Origin: Rudanella paleaurantiibacter
GTDB taxonomy: Bacteria > Bacteroidota > Bacteroidia > Cytophagales > Spirosomataceae
Reading direction: 5' to 3'
Length of the DNA stretch: 64,000 nt
Assembly (NCBI RefSeq): GCF_009184635.1
Contig: NZ_WELI01000005.1
Span: 310,001-374,000, forward strand
Of this stretch, positions 7,936 through 16,115 are shown piece by piece. Numbering within the stretch: the stretch's first letter is position 1; every line of letters begins with the position of its first letter. A program made the translations under genes and the position numbers. The notes below the pieces were generated by a model. The model worked only from the letters and a program-made list of their open reading frames with translations, was not told where the DNA came from and did not search any database.

Positions 7936-10179
7936 TTACCAGTTCACCAGTACCGAAACCCAGGCGCTACGCCCTACCCCGTCCACACCTGAGCCGTGGG
8001 TGCGGTAGGCTTCGTTGGTCAGGTTTTGTAGTTCGGCACTAAGCGTGAGCCAGCGCCAGCGGTAGCCACCGTTCAGGTTCAGCACCTGCCAGCCGGGTGT
8101 GCCGCCTTTGGCAATACGGTTGTCGTCCTGATCGCCTTTGGCAAGCCGGGTTTGGGCACCGGCCCATACCCACTCACCCCGAAGCCACCAGCCCGACGAT
8201 GCCGTATACGACAGCCCAACGCGCCCATTGAGGGGCGGAATCCGGCGAAAAGGTTCGTTGGCCGTTACGTTTTGGCCGTAGGTGTACGACGCCCCCGCGT
8301 AAGCCAGCCACCGGCTACTGATGCCGTATTCGATATCGCCCTCCAGACCCCGGATAAACGATTTGGCACTGTTTTGTTTCAGATATACCGGATACCCCTG
8401 CAACGAGTCATTGCCCTGCCGAACCCGACTGATAAAATCGGTGAGTCGGTTGTGGTATCCAAGCACGGTAAAGGCCAGTTGTTTATGACGAAGCTTAATA
8501 CCGGCCTCGGTATTGAGCGACCGCTCGGGGCGTAGGTTGGTATTAGGCACTTCGTACCGGAAATCGACAATACCGAGCGTACCCAAATCGTCGATATTAG
8601 GCGACCGAAACGCCGACTGAACCGATCCGAATACCCGCAGGGCCGGCCAAATGGCATACGAAGCGCCCATATTACCCACCAGGGCCGAGGGCCGAATGGT
8701 GGCCCCGCCCGGTTGTACTTCGGGCACCGTAACGGCATTAGCCTGATACCGGGCCCCACCCGTAACCGTGAGCCGGTCGAACGTCAGCGTATGCAGCGAA
8801 AACACCGCCAGGCTATTCATTGAGGCCCGGTCGGGGTACAGGCCACGCTTGGCCACAACAGCCCCGGTTTGGGTGTTCAGGTCTTCGCGCCGACTCCGTA
8901 CCCGATCGGCATACCAGTCGATTCCGGTTTGCATACGCCAGAACGAAGCGGGTTGCGCCAGGGCGAGCAGGGTCAGGCCAGTGGTCTGGGTCTGATCGTT
9001 TTCGAGAACGGCCGTCGGGTTGTTGTTCCGCCTGCTTTGCCGCCCCTCAGACTGCTGTTGCCACGATGCCGTCAATTGCACCGACTCTAAAAACTGGTGC
9101 GCGAACGAGCGTTCGAGCCGGGCGTAGGCCAGTTGCCGACGTTGCGGGTCAAATTGGGCATAGCGGTAATTTTCGAGCCGCACCCGGTGATACAAGGGTA
9201 CACTATCCTGACGCAAATCCTGATAAGCCACCGTTGCAATGGTTCGTTCGGAGAGCCGGAAGCGGGCTTTCACATCGCCCGACAGTTGGGAGTACCCCGT
9301 CGGGTTAAGGCGGCCCAACCCTTGCCCGGCCACCAAGTCCCCAAATTTACGGTAGGCCAGTCCACCCCCAATCGCTACCGAACGGCTCGAATAGCCCAGC
9401 TCCATCCGGCCGCTGTATTCCATACCCTGTGAGGCTACTTTGGCGAATGCGCTACCAGAAACCGCTGGCGCATCGGCAAACTGCGGGGTTTTGGTGAGCA
9501 CGTTTACCACGCCCCCGATGGCATCGGAACCGTGAGCCACTGAGCCCGTGCTCCGCACCACCTCAATTTGCGCCACACTTTGGGGGTCAATCGTGTTCAA
9601 GTATTGGTTTGGGCCCGACCGAAACGTACCGTTGTTGAGCCGGATTCCATCTACAAGCAAGAGCGTTTGCTGCCCAGTAAGCCCCCGCACAAAGGGCGAC
9701 CCGCCCCCGTGGTTGGTTTTCTGGACAAACACCCCGGTGGTTCCGAACAGAGCCTCAGGCACCGTGCGGGGCGCCCGCTGCCGCAGGGCACGCGAAGAAA
9801 GCACCGACGTGACCTCAGGCCGATCAAAATCAGCCGTTTCGGTGCGTTGGGCCGTCGTGACAGTCTGCCCATTGAGTTGCACCACACTCGGTTTCAACCG
9901 AACCGCCACCGGCTGTCCGTTGGGGTCAACCGGAACATCAAGGGGTTCGTAGCCTACGGAGGTAATCCGCAATACGGGCGTCGTTTTCGGAACGCGCTCC
10001 AGCCCGAAACCACCCGCAGCATCGGTACGCGTACCCCGGCCGGTGCCCCGTAGCTGAACGGTCACATCGGCAATGGGCTCCTCCGTGGTAGCATCGCGTA
10101 CGACACCCGTAATTGTCTGAGCCTGGGCTACGGCCACCGAAATAACTGTAGCCAGCAGCATGCTTACTCCTTTTTTCAT
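7936..10179 (-). CDS. TonB-dependent receptor with carboxypeptidase-regulatory-like domain
   Basis: An outer-membrane TonB-dependent receptor of 747 residues. The chosen ATG gives MKKGVSMLLATVISVAVAQA, a signal peptide; the frame extends further upstream but overlaps the previous gene. After cleavage comes a CarboxypepD_reg-like domain (ITGVVRDATTEEPIADV). A plug follows, containing LLLVDGIRLNNGT and GSDAIGGVVNVLTKTP. A beta-barrel then ends in an aromatic strand, WVSVLVNW. It starts 5 bases after the secreted phosphoesterase-like gene. Context suggests import of a phosphonate or a product released by that enzyme; specificity is not readable from sequence. Confidence 0.92.
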   Translation of the reverse strand: MKKGVSMLLATVISVAVAQAQTITGVVRDATTEEPIADVTVQLRGTGRGTRTDAAGGFGLERVPKTTPVLRITSVGYEPLDVPVDPNGQPVAVRLKPSVVQLNGQTVTTAQRTETADFDRPEVTSVLSSRALRQRAPRTVPEALFGTTGVFVQKTNHGGGSPFVRGLTGQQTLLLVDGIRLNNGTFRSGPNQYLNTIDPQSVAQIEVVRSTGSVAHGSDAIGGVVNVLTKTPQFADAPAVSGSAFAKVASQGMEYSGRMELGYSSRSVAIGGGLAYRKFGDLVAGQGLGRLNPTGYSQLSGDVKARFRLSERTIATVAYQDLRQDSVPLYHRVRLENYRYAQFDPQRRQLAYARLERSFAHQFLESVQLTASWQQQSEGRQSRRNNNPTAVLENDQTQTTGLTLLALAQPASFWRMQTGIDWYADRVRSRREDLNTQTGAVVAKRGLYPDRASMNSLAVFSLHTLTFDRLTVTGGARYQANAVTVPEVQPGGATIRPSALVGNMGASYAIWPALRVFGSVQSAFRSPNIDDLGTLGIVDFRYEVPNTNLRPERSLNTEAGIKLRHKQLAFTVLGYHNRLTDFISRVRQGNDSLQGYPVYLKQNSAKSFIRGLEGDIEYGISSRWLAYAGASYTYGQNVTANEPFRRIPPLNGRVGLSYTASSGWWLRGEWVWAGAQTRLAKGDQDDNRIAKGGTPGWQVLNLNGGYRWRWLTLSAELQNLTNEAYRTHGSGVDGVGRSAWVSVLVNW

Positions 10180-10184
10180 GGTCC

Positions 10185-12989
10185 TTAGTTGCCGCTTTCG
10201 TTCTGTTGCTGGTAATGCTCCAGCCGTTGCTCGGCCGGGTCGTCCATTTCGTTTTCCTGCCGCACCGCCCGCCAATTGAAGGTCTTGTTGTAAGGTTTCA
10301 TAGCCTGTTGCGGATCAAACACCCGCTTATCGGGTAGCACGGCCGAGTAGGGCGTAAAATCGGGTTTGTCGGTAAAAAAGTCGCTCAGGAGCGAAGCCGT
10401 CAGGTCATACTGATTTACGTAGGGCACGTTGAGCAGGTTGTAAATTACCTTCAGAATAGACCCGAAGTTGCCGTGCGTCGACGATACATGCCCCCGTTTC
10501 ACGTAGGGCCCCGCCATCATCAGAATTGACCGGTGCGCATCAATATGGTCAACGCCACCCTGCGGGTCATCTTCGGTTACAATGACAAGCATATTTTTCC
10601 AGTACGGCGTACGCGACAAAAAATGTAGCATTCGGCCGAGGGCGAGGTCGTTATCGGCCATGTACGAGTGCAGATACGGGTAACCGGCCTCAGGGCGCGG
10701 GCGAGCCCCGTGGTCGTTAGGGAGCTGTACAGTCAGCAACTGCGGCATTTTGCCCTTGCCATTGAGCCACATTTTAGAAAATTCCTCCTCAAACTGATCC
10801 ATCCGAAACTGATCGGGAATACTCGTATTGTACCCGGCAAAGTTGCGGCTGGTGTGCCGGAAAGCGGCATCGGGCATCGGAAACGCCACCGGCTGCGCGG
10901 TACCAAACTGTGTATTGTGCGACTCTTCAAAGGCGCCCGCATACTCGTTGGCCTGCCCGAAGTTGAAAAACGACACCTTACTGCGCTCCAGAGCCTCCCA
11001 AAGCCCGCCAATCTCGTTGTAATCTTCGGGATCGATGGCCCCGATGGTTTTCGGAAACCGCCGACCGGGGGCTTTCGAGAACGGATCAAAGCGCGCACTT
11101 GCCGCTGATTGAGCCTCTACCCACTCGTTCGGAATAGTGCCCATCATCCAGTGGTGCCCGTGAATACTGGCATCCGAATCACAATAGAAATTGTCAGAAA
11201 ACGAGAACTGTCGGGCAATTCGGGCATGGTTTGGCGTAATATCGGCTTTGTCAATTTGCACAGAGTCGCCCACCTGCGTATCGGTACGGCCACCGGGTGC
11301 CCGATCTATGGACAACCGGGCCTTGATGGTTACGCCATTGCCAAACCGCGCCAGGGTTGAATCGCCTTTGCCCGTAGGAAGTTGCCCCAGAATTTCGTCG
11401 TAGGTGCGGTTTTCCTTCGTGATGTACACAATGTGCTTAATGGGGCTTTGCCGCACACCCGGCAGCGGGGGCAGCGGATTGCGGCCATTGTCGACAACTG
11501 CCACCCGCTGATAGGTATTAGCAAGCGATTGTTTGGTGTAGGCAGCCAGTTGAGCAGCCGTAGGCACCGGCACTATCTGAAAAGTACCCAATTGAACATC
11601 GCCGATGTAGGTTCCCTGCGGAGGTTTCACAAAACCCTGTCCACCGTTCGGACCGGCCCCATACCCGCGTGCCGAGGTCACATACAGCGTGTTCCCGTCG
11701 GGCGAAAGGAGTACGCGCGTTGGCCCCCACCCGGTCGGGATAAGCCCTTTTACGCGCCGGGTTGGCACGTCGACTACGGCCACCGCGTTAAAGGCCAGCA
11801 GAGCCACGTATAACGTTTTTTCGTCGCGGCTGAGCGTCAGGCCAAATGGCATCATACCCCGGTGTTTGTCGAGCAGCGGATCGACCCGGAGCTGAATGGT
11901 GCCTACCTGCCGGTGCGCCGAATTGCCACCGGGTTTGTAGTCGATAATGGAGATATTGTCGTTGGTCGCATTAGACACGTAAGCGTACCGGCTTCCGACC
12001 GCCACCGAATTGGGGCTGCTACCGCCCACCACCTCGGCTTCTTCGATCATCTCGCCGATTTGTACACCGGTTTTGTGTTTGGCTACCACCTTGTTGGTTC
12101 CGAGATCGACGGTCCAGACACTCATGGCCTGCTCATCGAGCGGGTCGCCCAGACCCGGAATTTTCCGCCCGTTGATAGTCACCCCCTCCCGCGACTCCTT
12201 CGAATGAGCGCCGTAGGCCGGAAACTGCAACATCATCGTATCCTTGTTGGTAGGCGTTACACCCGGCACCAACGGGTATTCGTACAAACCTACATTGGCC
12301 ACGAACGCCAGTTTACCATCGGGCGAAATGGCCAACCCAAAGGGCTGACGACCCACCCTTACCGATGCCTTCACCTGCTTCGTTTTTAGGTCGATGCGCA
12401 CCATGCGCAAGTTGGCCCGGTCGAGGGCAAGCAACTCGTTCATAGCAGGTAGCAGCACTAGGTCAGTGGTAAAACTATCGGTAAATCCGTTGCCGTTGAG
12501 GTCGATACTATCACGAACCTGCCGGGTTGCCATGTCGAACACAATAACCCGGCCCCGGTCGCCATTGCTTAGGTAGGCCGTCTGATTATCGGGTGCAATG
12601 GCCGTACCAATGAACGAACCCTTTTCAACCGGCGACCGCAGGGTCCGGGCGTAGTCGGGCACCCTGATCGCTTGCCCGCTGGTCAGATTCAGCACGGTCA
12701 CGGCATTCTCGTGTAGGCTGATGGCCCGGCTACCATCCGGCGAAACGGCCAGTCCGAACGGGTCACTCGTAATCCGAATCACCTGTCCGGCAGGCGTTAC
12801 GTAACGGCCGCTTGGCAGTACCGCCCGGCCATTCGTGGCCCGACCATTCGTGGTGCGACCGTCCGCAGCCCGACCGGTATCAATTTGGCAGAGCTGGGCG
12901 CGGCCGGGCACCTGTAGCGTGGTGTATGTTTTTTGGGCCAATAGAGGCCCTGCGCTCAGCAGGAGCAGCGTAGTCAGGCGAATCGACAT
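10185..12989 (-). CDS. secreted bifunctional YncE-like beta-propeller / alkaline-phosphatase-superfamily phosphoesterase
   Basis: A 934-residue exported protein (MSIRLTTLLLLSAGPLLA signal). The first ~500 residues form a YVTN/YncE-type propeller with repeated SPDGxxxxV blades (for example LAISPDGKLAFVAN and LLSPDGNTLYVTSARGYG). The second half is a phosphoesterase domain (PF04185-like): HIVYITKENRTYDEI, the NHARIARQFSFSDNFYCD segment, and a metal-site-like VTEDDPQGGVDHIDAHRS near residue 800. The superfamily includes phosphatases, phosphodiesterases and phosphonate hydrolases. Cotranscription with a TonB receptor and phosphonate enzymes suggests it releases or binds organophosphorus substrates outside the membrane. 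I prefer ATG at 12989 over TTG at 12998. Confidence 0.85.
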   Translation of the reverse strand: MSIRLTTLLLLSAGPLLAQKTYTTLQVPGRAQLCQIDTGRAADGRTTNGRATNGRAVLPSGRYVTPAGQVIRITSDPFGLAVSPDGSRAISLHENAVTVLNLTSGQAIRVPDYARTLRSPVEKGSFIGTAIAPDNQTAYLSNGDRGRVIVFDMATRQVRDSIDLNGNGFTDSFTTDLVLLPAMNELLALDRANLRMVRIDLKTKQVKASVRVGRQPFGLAISPDGKLAFVANVGLYEYPLVPGVTPTNKDTMMLQFPAYGAHSKESREGVTINGRKIPGLGDPLDEQAMSVWTVDLGTNKVVAKHKTGVQIGEMIEEAEVVGGSSPNSVAVGSRYAYVSNATNDNISIIDYKPGGNSAHRQVGTIQLRVDPLLDKHRGMMPFGLTLSRDEKTLYVALLAFNAVAVVDVPTRRVKGLIPTGWGPTRVLLSPDGNTLYVTSARGYGAGPNGGQGFVKPPQGTYIGDVQLGTFQIVPVPTAAQLAAYTKQSLANTYQRVAVVDNGRNPLPPLPGVRQSPIKHIVYITKENRTYDEILGQLPTGKGDSTLARFGNGVTIKARLSIDRAPGGRTDTQVGDSVQIDKADITPNHARIARQFSFSDNFYCDSDASIHGHHWMMGTIPNEWVEAQSAASARFDPFSKAPGRRFPKTIGAIDPEDYNEIGGLWEALERSKVSFFNFGQANEYAGAFEESHNTQFGTAQPVAFPMPDAAFRHTSRNFAGYNTSIPDQFRMDQFEEEFSKMWLNGKGKMPQLLTVQLPNDHGARPRPEAGYPYLHSYMADNDLALGRMLHFLSRTPYWKNMLVIVTEDDPQGGVDHIDAHRSILMMAGPYVKRGHVSSTHGNFGSILKVIYNLLNVPYVNQYDLTASLLSDFFTDKPDFTPYSAVLPDKRVFDPQQAMKPYNKTFNWRAVRQENEMDDPAEQRLEHYQQQNESGN
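12828..12872. repeat. 15-bp tandem repeat inside the phosphoesterase gene
   Basis: About three diverging 15-bp units (CGGCCATTCGTGGCC, CGACCATTCGTGGTG, CGACCGTCCGCAGCC) encode repeated TNGRA/DGRT pentapeptides just after the signal peptide. It looks like in-frame slippage in a linker. Confidence 0.75.
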
Positions 12990-13017
12990 AGTGAACAAGG
13001 TGGGTATTGGTAAGAAA

Positions 13018-13578
13018 TTAGCGGCTCAGATGGTCGCGGCAGTAAACAAAGTAATAGTCGGGCGAGGGCGTTTCGAAGCCAACTTCCTTGGCCTCTTCAT
13101 CCCAACGACGCAGGGCCAATATCTCATGGAAATACGGATTGGCCTCGAAGGCCACCATTTCATCCGCCGACATCGGACCACCCTGAAACGCGAGGGTTTG
13201 GCGGCTCGCATCGGACAGGCGAGCGTCGTACTCCGGGAATTTAGTCACCAGATACCGCTTGGCATTGACGTGGTTTTCGATCAGAACGGCCGTTTTCTCC
13301 GAAAAGCCCAGCGCCCGCAGATGATCTGCCCCGAGCCGTTCATGGTCTACCGTGCCGTAGCCATCCATGTAGGCTTCGGCCGATTCAACGGGTAAAAGGT
13401 GGCCTATATCGTGCAGAAATGCGGCAACTACCGTGTCGTTGTCTGAGCCGGCCCGCTCGGCCAGGGCGGCACATTGCAGGGCGTGTTCGAGTTGGGTTAC
13501 GGGTTCACCAAAGTAAGGGTCTTGCCCCTGCTGATCGAACAGGGCGCGGAGTTGAGGAATCGTTTGGTCAGGCGTCAT
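13018..13578 (-). CDS. PhnZ/TmpB-like HD-domain mixed-valent diiron oxygenase
   Basis: A 186-residue HD-domain protein. From the ATG at 13578 every known PhnZ iron-site residue is present at a nearly constant offset: H32, H56-D57, H60, H79, H103 and D160, plus Y22 and E25 (PhnZ Y24, E27, H34, H58, D59, H62, H80, H104, D161). PhnZ oxidatively cleaves the C-P bond of (R)-2-amino-1-hydroxyethylphosphonate to glycine and phosphate. TmpB does the same for a trimethylated analogue. This is the first gene of the operon, 28 bases ahead of the phosphoesterase-like gene. No 2-oxoglutarate hydroxylase (PhnY type) is adjacent, so the hydroxylated substrate would come from elsewhere. Exact substrate is inferred. 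Confidence 0.87.
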   Translation of the reverse strand: MTPDQTIPQLRALFDQQGQDPYFGEPVTQLEHALQCAALAERAGSDNDTVVAAFLHDIGHLLPVESAEAYMDGYGTVDHERLGADHLRALGFSEKTAVLIENHVNAKRYLVTKFPEYDARLSDASRQTLAFQGGPMSADEMVAFEANPYFHEILALRRWDEEAKEVGFETPSPDYYFVYCRDHLSR

Positions 13579-13780
13579 AGTGGAGGTAAGTGGTAATAGG
13601 GTAGCCGATTTTCGTAAATCCCGGCGGTTCATAGTGGGTCAGAATAATTGAAAGCGCAGTTTAGCCTAAATCCCGAAGATGTCGAAATGGGTGCGGTTAT
13701 GTTTTCTTGAAATTTGTCGGGGATAAAGCCACCTTCTCTTTTACCAGTACGCTAAAAAAGGCTCCTCGGGCTATCGGCCA

Positions 13781-13825
13781 CAAAAAAAGCGAGCACAACC
13801 CACACCGTGGTGTTGTGCTCGCTAC
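13781..13825 (-). terminator. intrinsic terminator of the SDR transcript
   Basis: A 12-bp stem (AGCGAGCACAAC with GTTGTGCTCGCT) extended by CCAC/GTGG is followed on the minus strand by a T-run (plus-strand A-run at 13784-13790). It lies about 80 bases past the SDR stop. The rest of 13579-13904 contains no gene that I can support. Confidence 0.85.
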
Positions 13826-13904
13826 GTCCAGATCAAGGCTTATTTTCTGCCTGACTGGTTACTCAATACGATAAGACCGGTAGTCAGAAAACGAAAGATA
13901 GAAA

Positions 13905-14603
13905 TTATTTCAAACTTCCCATACCGCCGTCGACGCCGATAATCTGACCCGTAATCCAGGAGCCGCCATCCGAAAGGAGATAAGCTGCCATACCGGCAAT
14001 ATCTTCGGCGGTACCCACCCGGTTGAGCGGATGCCGTTTATTGGCGGCTTCGCGCTTATCGCCGTTGAGCAGGAAGCCCGCCAGCGGGGTATCGGTCAGC
14101 GACGGAGCAATGGCATTGACCCGGATATTAAACGGCGAAAACTCGGCCGCCAGGGCTTTGGTGAGTCCTTCCACCGCCGATTTCGCGACCGAAACCGACG
14201 AGTGCAGCCCCATGCCCAGCTTGGCCGCTACCGTACTGAACAGAACGACACTGGCCGATTTTGACTTTTTCAGGGCCGGATAAGCCGCCTGAATAGCCGC
14301 TACCGCCCCCAACACGTTCACTTCCAGATCATTACGGTAGTCCTGAATATCGAGCCGCTGAAAGGGTTTCAGGTTGATGGTTCCCGGTGCATACACCAAA
14401 CCGTGCAGGGTGTCGGGCAATTGATTTAAAGCCTCAGCGGCCGAGGTGCTCGCTACGTCCCAGGTCATGTGGGTCGATTGCACACCTTCGGGCTGCCGAC
14501 GTCCGGCCGTAAACAACGTAGCGCCCTGATTTTGCAGCGAAAGAGCCAGCGCGTGACCAATACCCGAGCTGGCTCCAATAATGAGAATATTTCTGCCTTG
14601 CAT
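13905..14603 (-). CDS. SDR-family oxidoreductase-like protein lacking the catalytic Tyr
   Basis: A 232-residue short-chain dehydrogenase/reductase fold protein. The cofactor motif GASSGIGHAL (residues 10-19) is intact, as are VYAPG, NVLGAVAAIQAA and the C-terminal GQIIGVDGGMGS. The active-site YxxxK motif reads VSVAK, so the catalytic Tyr is replaced by Val while the Lys stays. I read this directly from the codons near 14190. Either another residue acts as acid, or the protein binds nucleotide without classical SDR chemistry. Relatives with the same loss exist in Bacteroidota as far as I recall. It is probably the end of a folE-side transcript. Confidence 0.85.
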   Translation of the reverse strand: MQGRNILIIGASSGIGHALALSLQNQGATLFTAGRRQPEGVQSTHMTWDVASTSAAEALNQLPDTLHGLVYAPGTINLKPFQRLDIQDYRNDLEVNVLGAVAAIQAAYPALKKSKSASVVLFSTVAAKLGMGLHSSVSVAKSAVEGLTKALAAEFSPFNIRVNAIAPSLTDTPLAGFLLNGDKREAANKRHPLNRVGTAEDIAGMAAYLLSDGGSWITGQIIGVDGGMGSLK

Positions 14604-14609
14604 GGTAGC

Positions 14610-14700
14610 AGTTTACAGTTTAAAGTTTGCGGTTTCCAGTTTGTTTAAGCAAAATGCCCGTACAATCAAACTGAAAACCGTACACTGTAAACTGTAAACT
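14610..14700. repeat. palindromic element of GTAAACT words between SDR and folE
   Basis: A perfect 13-bp inverted pair (AGTTTACAGTTTA at 14610-14622 and its complement at 14688-14700) brackets 65 bases with more related words (AAAGTTTGC, GGTTTCCAGTTT, AAACTGAAAACC). The element fills the whole gap between the two genes. Confidence 0.75.
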
Positions 14701-14702
14701 CG

Positions 14703-15437
14703 TTAATTGGTTGTCCCAATGTAGCGCAGAAGTTCCTGCCGCGTGGCTTCGTCTTCAAATTTGCCGTGATAAGCAGCCGTCACCGTCGACGATTCCACGT
14801 CGTTGACACCCCGGGTCGAGACGCAAAGGTGCTTGGCGTCGATAATAACAGCTACATCTTCGGTTTCGAGAATCTGCTTTAATTCATTGGCAATCTGCAC
14901 CGTCAGGCGCTCCTGAACCTGCGGGCGTTTGGCAAAATACTGCACAATTCGGTTCAGTTTCGAGAGCCCAATCACCTTACCGCTGGATATATACGCAACG
15001 TGCGCTTTACCCAGAATCGGCACAAAATGGTGCTCGCAGTACGAGTGCACCGTAATGTCTTTTTCAACCAGCATCTGGTTGTAGCCAAACTTATTTTCGA
15101 AAAGCGTAGGAGCCGGTTTATTGGCCGGATTCAGACCGCTGAACGTTTCCTTCACGTACATCTTAGCCACCCGCCGGGGCGACCCTTTCAAACTATCGTC
15201 GGTCAGATCGAGACCGAGGATGTTCATGATTTCGCGAAAATGCTTCTCAATCAGCTCAATCTTAAGGTCATCGTCCAGCTCGAAAGCATCCTCACGCAAC
15301 GGGGTTTCGAGCGAGGTAGCTGCGTGCGACTCGCCCATTTCGTCGGTGAGCAAATCGTTCAAATCTGCGTCAGAATGCAGATTCTTTCCGTTTTTGTTAT
15401 GCGGCAGGGAATTCAACGAAGTTCCGTTCAGTTTCAT
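14703..15437 (-). CDS. folE: GTP cyclohydrolase I
   Basis: Converts GTP to 7,8-dihydroneopterin triphosphate, the entry to folate and 7-deazaguanine pathways. The 244-residue frame has a low-complexity acidic N-terminal 45 residues, then the catalytic domain: GSPRRVAKMYV, the zinc and active-site stretch TVHSYCEHHFVPILGKAHVAYI, GLSKLNRIVQYFAKRPQVQERL, and HLCVSTRGV. The start at 15437 overlaps the end of queD by 41 bases in another frame; an alternative Met at 15338 would avoid this. The overlap implies coupling with queD, which uses the folE product. Confidence 0.95.
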   Translation of the reverse strand: MKLNGTSLNSLPHNKNGKNLHSDADLNDLLTDEMGESHAATSLETPLREDAFELDDDLKIELIEKHFREIMNILGLDLTDDSLKGSPRRVAKMYVKETFSGLNPANKPAPTLFENKFGYNQMLVEKDITVHSYCEHHFVPILGKAHVAYISSGKVIGLSKLNRIVQYFAKRPQVQERLTVQIANELKQILETEDVAVIIDAKHLCVSTRGVNDVESSTVTAAYHGKFEDEATRQELLRYIGTTN

Positions 15438-15816
15438 ACAGTCGTATTTTCAGATCCAGCACCGGATCAAGTTGTTCACGTAAAAGGTGGTAAATAACGA
15501 TAGCAATGTTTTCGGCCGAAGGATTCAGATCGCGAAACTCTTCGGTATCGAGGTTTAAGTTTTTGTGATCGAACCGATCCGTGACCTGTTCTTTGATGAT
15601 GTCGCTCAGGACTTTCATATCCATCACGTACCCCGTTTCGGGGTCAACCGGACCGGTCACCTGAACAATCAGGTCGTAGTTGTGGCCGTGGTAGTTGTAG
15701 TTGTTGCACTTCCCGTACACCCGCGCGTTCTTTTCATCCGACCAGTTCGGATTATTCAGGCGGTGGGCTGCGTTGAAGTGTTCCTTCCGAAACACCGTAA
15801 CCCGTTGGTTTTCCAT
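15397..15816 (-). CDS. queD: 6-carboxy-5,6,7,8-tetrahydropterin synthase (QueD)
   Basis: A 139-residue enzyme of the PTPS/QueD family that converts dihydroneopterin triphosphate to 6-carboxytetrahydropterin in queuosine synthesis. The zinc-binding histidines are in FNAAHRL and YHGHNYDL, the catalytic Cys is in YGKCNNYNYHGHNY, and the catalytic His and Glu lie in RFDHKNLNLD and YETERNFVEFP. It precedes folE on the same strand and overlaps it. A YhhQ-type transporter for queuosine precursors lies 1.4 kb away on the other strand. Confidence 0.93.
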   Translation of the reverse strand: MENQRVTVFRKEHFNAAHRLNNPNWSDEKNARVYGKCNNYNYHGHNYDLIVQVTGPVDPETGYVMDMKVLSDIIKEQVTDRFDHKNLNLDTEEFRDLNPSAENIAIVIYHLLREQLDPVLDLKIRLYETERNFVEFPAA

Positions 15817-16051
15817 ATGTATGCGAACTAAGCGTATGCGGCAGGCATGTCGTTACAAAGTATGTGTACAACACATGCAGACCGTCGAGCGGGTAGCTAA
15901 GCCGCCCTTCAGTGAGTGCGTGTCGATTGATGAAACAGACTGTCTACACTTTTTGTTCAAGTTTAGATAGACAAAAGTTAAACAAAGATGATTCATTTCG
16001 ACATCTTTATAACCCCATTACCCCGGCGGTTGTTCCCCAAATAAATATTCG

Positions 16052-16081
16052 GCCCGGCCGGTGTAGCGGCCGGGCTTTTTT
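16052..16081 (+). terminator. orphan intrinsic terminator upstream of the Gfo/Idh gene
   Basis: A perfect 9-bp GC stem (GCCCGGCCG / CGGCCGGGC) with a 6-base loop is followed by T6 on the plus strand. No plus-strand gene precedes it: 15817-16051 contains no convincing ORF and queD runs the other way. It may end a small RNA or act as an attenuator in the leader of the next gene. Confidence 0.75.
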
Positions 16082-16115
16082 GCTTCTTTTGGTTTCCGAT
16101 TCAAACTCCCTCCCT

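Noticed and set aside
16007..16115. Longer Gfo/Idh start reaching 15912
   Set aside because: The extension passes through the terminator hairpin and is not protein-like; the RR signal at 16116 gives a clear start.
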